From contig JBAXRT010000066.1 in NCBI GenBank assembly GCA_037131065.1, positions 1-15,331 of the forward strand: a stretch of DNA of 15,331 bases, given 5' to 3'. Shown one piece after another: positions 13,797 to 15,331 of this stretch. Below the pieces are notes generated by a model. It searched no databases and was not told the origin of the DNA. It saw nothing but the letters and a program-made list of their open reading frames with translations. The stretch comes from JBAXRT01 sp037131065 (GTDB lineage: Bacteria > Bacteroidota > Bacteroidia > Bacteroidales > FEN-979). Made by a program: the position numbers and the translations under genes. Every line of letters begins with the position of its first letter. The first letter of the stretch is position 1.

Positions 13797-14465
13797 ATGA
13801 AGGTTTACCTGAACGACCGGATCATCCATTTCACGGATACAAGACCTGATACAATAACGGCCGGAGATATGTTTATTGTCTGCGACACCCGCAAACAGAT
13901 GAAAAAGGCATTCAGGGAATTTGAATCCGATCCCGCCATTCGCCATTTATATCTTCAGTTTCAAAACGATGAGCACAAAAGGGAGATCATGGATGATTTC
14001 CTTGCCCTCTTCAAGATCGTCGAAGCAGCCGGCGGCGTTGTGAAAAATGATTACGGAGAGATCCTTTTCATCCACCGCCTCGGGTACTGGGATCTGCCAA
14101 AGGGGAAGATCAGTAAAAGAGATCGAAAAATTGCAAAAGACAAGTCTGATAAAAAGATACTGGATGCAGGATGCAGGATGCAGGATCCAGATTACGCCAG
14201 GATCGCTGCCGTCCGAGAGGTGCAGGAAGAGACCGGTCTCATAAAGCTTACCGTTAATGAGGAACTCGCTGAGACCTGGCACATCTATTCACGGGGTGGA
14301 AATAAGATTTTAAAGCGCACATACTGGTTCGGGATGTTTGCCGATGTTTTGCAAACACTTACCCCTCAGGCCGAGGAGGATATTGTTGAGGCGAAATGGA
14401 TATCACCTTCCGAGTTCAGTGACATCCGTGAGAAGTGTTATGCTTCCCTGAGAGAGCTTTTCTGA
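13797..14465 (+). CDS. Nudix hydrolase with interrupted Nudix box
   Basis: This 222-residue protein has an N-terminal region of about 75 residues and then a Nudix domain (about 76-215). The start of the domain is typical (AAGGVVKNDYGEILFIHRLGYWDLPKGK, 77-104), as is the catalytic helix REVQEETGL (140-148). The domain also ends typically, with EAKWISPSEF. The family would cleave a nucleoside diphosphate linked to another group; the substrate cannot be told. The oddity is spacing. In the Nudix box, Arg normally follows the first Gly by 14 positions, but here G103 to R140 is 37, an excess of about 23 residues. Part of the excess (123-131) is encoded by a GGATGCA tandem repeat, and the Glu of GX5E is replaced by Asp (D109). 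Activity may be kept if the insert loops out. The ATG at 13797 has no clear Shine-Dalgarno sequence. Confidence 0.9.
   Translation: MKVYLNDRIIHFTDTRPDTITAGDMFIVCDTRKQMKKAFREFESDPAIRHLYLQFQNDEHKREIMDDFLALFKIVEAAGGVVKNDYGEILFIHRLGYWDLPKGKISKRDRKIAKDKSDKKILDAGCRMQDPDYARIAAVREVQEETGLIKLTVNEELAETWHIYSRGGNKILKRTYWFGMFADVLQTLTPQAEEDIVEAKWISPSEFSDIREKCYASLRELF
14162..14189. repeat. In-frame GGATGCA 7-mer repeat inside the Nudix gene
   Basis: Three perfect GGATGCA units and one GGATCCA lie inside the Nudix coding sequence and encode D-A-G-C-R-M-Q-D-P (residues 123-131). Three 7-base units equal seven codons, so gains or losses in threes keep the frame. This unit has no stop codon in any frame of either strand, unlike the intergenic units in this window. 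Confidence 0.92.
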
Positions 14466-14472
14466 TCCTTTT

Positions 14473-15165
14473 TTACTCCTCCACCTGGTCGGCCTGAAAA
14501 CGGAACCCCAGCCGTTTGCCCGTACGTATCGACATGGCATCAAGGGTTGTCTGCATCTCCTGCACGGTAACCTCCTTCAGGTTGTCGAACGGAGGGGTCA
14601 AAAGATCGAAATTGATGGTGTATAGGATGGCGGAGTGAAGAATTGACAGGATCATCTTGTGGTCGAGCTTCGCAGTTGAGAAATTGTTGTAAAGGAGTCC
14701 GACCTCCCTTTTCCCCTCGATAAAGTAGTGAAGTTCCCGGTTGACGAAGACACGCCCGATGAGGTACCCCAGATCATTTACCCGGTTATATTTGAATGAG
14801 TCGGCCAGGAAGTTGAATATATGGATAAGTCCTCCGTAGGAACGGGACTTGTCCTCCCGGATATAAGGAGTTTTCATGACCTCGTGATCCCTGGGTAGCT
14901 CGAAAATGTTGGTGTGCATGAAAAAAATAAGTATATCGGACCCGAACTTGAGCTGGAATTCAAAAGGGCTGTGATTTGAAAATTCAAAGAGGAGGGGATA
15001 CTTTGCCTGCCTGACCGTATCTGCATTCACGTCGATCAGTTTGCGCGCCTCTGTCTTGAATTCATTAAAGATCCCGAGTGTTTTCTGGTAGATTTCCTGC
15101 TTAAGGGTACCTTTCCGGATGATGGCTTTGATGAGGGATGAATTGCCCGTTGAATGCTGATCCAT
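14473..15165 (-). CDS. Conserved hypothetical protein
   Basis: I do not recognise a named family for this 230-residue protein, though its style suggests a conserved Bacteroidota protein. There is no signal peptide and no convincing membrane span, so it should be cytoplasmic. Visible features are a charged N-terminal helical part (about 10-50), an EFSNHSPFEFQLKFGSDILIFF strand-rich part (61-82), a mid region with HTNIFELPRDH (84-94), and a helical C-terminal half including MILSILHSAILYTI (171-184). The gene ends seven bases from the Nudix gene in a tail-to-tail arrangement with no obvious terminator between. A predicted promoter lies just upstream, divergent from the tRNA-Glu promoter. The ATG at 15165 is the first in the frame after that promoter. 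Confidence 0.8.
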   Translation of the reverse strand: MDQHSTGNSSLIKAIIRKGTLKQEIYQKTLGIFNEFKTEARKLIDVNADTVRQAKYPLLFEFSNHSPFEFQLKFGSDILIFFMHTNIFELPRDHEVMKTPYIREDKSRSYGGLIHIFNFLADSFKYNRVNDLGYLIGRVFVNRELHYFIEGKREVGLLYNNFSTAKLDHKMILSILHSAILYTINFDLLTPPFDNLKEVTVQEMQTTLDAMSIRTGKRLGFRFQADQVEE

Positions 15166-15188
15166 AGTCTGCTGAGGTTGAGTTCAAA

Positions 15189-15220
15189 CAAATTTAGGGA
15201 TAAATTTTTGCCGGTTAAAA
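15189..15220 (-). promoter_or_regulatory. Predicted promoter for the hypothetical gene
   Basis: On the minus strand TAAATTTG (15189-15196) fits the -7 consensus. TTTTA (15216-15220) lies 19 bases upstream of it, one base off from the TTTG-type -33 element. It overlaps the divergent tRNA promoter, so the two may compete. Confidence 0.55.
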
Positions 15221-15237
15221 TTTTTTTCATACTTTTG
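15207..15237 (+). promoter_or_regulatory. Promoter of tRNA-Glu
   Basis: TTTG (15207-15210), 19 bases, then TACTTTTG (15230-15237) is a full match to the Bacteroidota promoter. The -7 element lies 20 bases before the mature tRNA 5' end, leaving a short leader for RNase P to remove. Confidence 0.75.
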
Positions 15238-15256
15238 CATCCCAATTTCAATCAAT

Positions 15257-15331
15257 GGCCCGTTCGTCTAGGGGTTAGGACGTCAGGTTTTCATCCTGGT
15301 AACAGGGGTTCGATTCCCCTACGGGCTACCA
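15257..15331 (+). tRNA. tRNA-Glu (anticodon UUC)
   Basis: The gene is 75 bases long including an encoded CCA, which ends exactly at the window edge. The acceptor stem pairs GGCCCGT (15257-15263) with ACGGGCT (15321-15327), with a G-U pair at the first position. The anticodon stem is TCAGG (15283-15287) with CCTGG (15295-15299). The loop TTTTCAT places the anticodon TTC at 15290-15292. The T-arm holds GGTTCGATTCC. It inserts glutamate at GAA and GAG codons. Confidence 0.97.

Overview
The window looks like a chromosomal segment from a member of the Bacteroidota, probably Bacteroidales-like. Four things point there. It carries a complete Bat (Bacteroides aerotolerance) gene cluster in the order typical of that phylum. 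Two large exported proteins end in type IX secretion (T9SS, Por) sorting domains. The promoters fit the Bacteroidota form (TTTG, 19 bases, TAnnTTTG) rather than the E. coli form. Several start codons lack a clear Shine-Dalgarno sequence. No phage, transposase, CRISPR or plasmid genes are visible.

Layout. Positions 1-8349 hold a same-strand cluster: a MoxR-type AAA+ ATPase (5' end cut by the window), a DUF58 protein, a single-pass membrane protein related to BatD at its C-terminus, then batA, batB, batC, batD and batE. Together they should form an inner-membrane complex in which two VWA proteins (BatA, BatB), TPR proteins (BatC, BatE) and Ig-like exported domains (BatD and its small relative) work with a cytoplasmic MoxR ATPase and a DUF58 partner. 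The complex is linked to oxidative and envelope stress tolerance, but its biochemical task is not settled. After a 224-base gap with a good promoter come two exported proteins on the same strand (8574-12934): a 940-residue protein with BNR/sortilin-like repeats and a 504-residue protein with four fibronectin-III-like repeats. A strong bidirectional terminator separates them from pyrE on the minus strand. A Nudix hydrolase gene follows on the plus strand and meets, tail to tail, a conserved hypothetical gene on the minus strand. A tRNA-Glu(UUC) gene closes the window. No gene-free stretch exceeds 300 bases.

The most unusual layer is not a gene. Five of the seven junctions in the bat cluster, plus the pyrE/Nudix intergenic region, hold short tandem repeats with a 7-base unit, in two cases followed by an 8-base unit (TGACGAG, TGACTAA, TGACYTAA, AAATCTG, TAATTGA). 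One block sits in inverted orientation. In two genes the start codon lies inside the repeat. A seventh 7-mer array (GGATGCA) lies in frame inside the Nudix gene and interrupts its Nudix box. The intergenic units carry stop codons in every plus-strand frame, whereas the one inside the gene carries none. This repeat family is the best candidate here for something poorly described.
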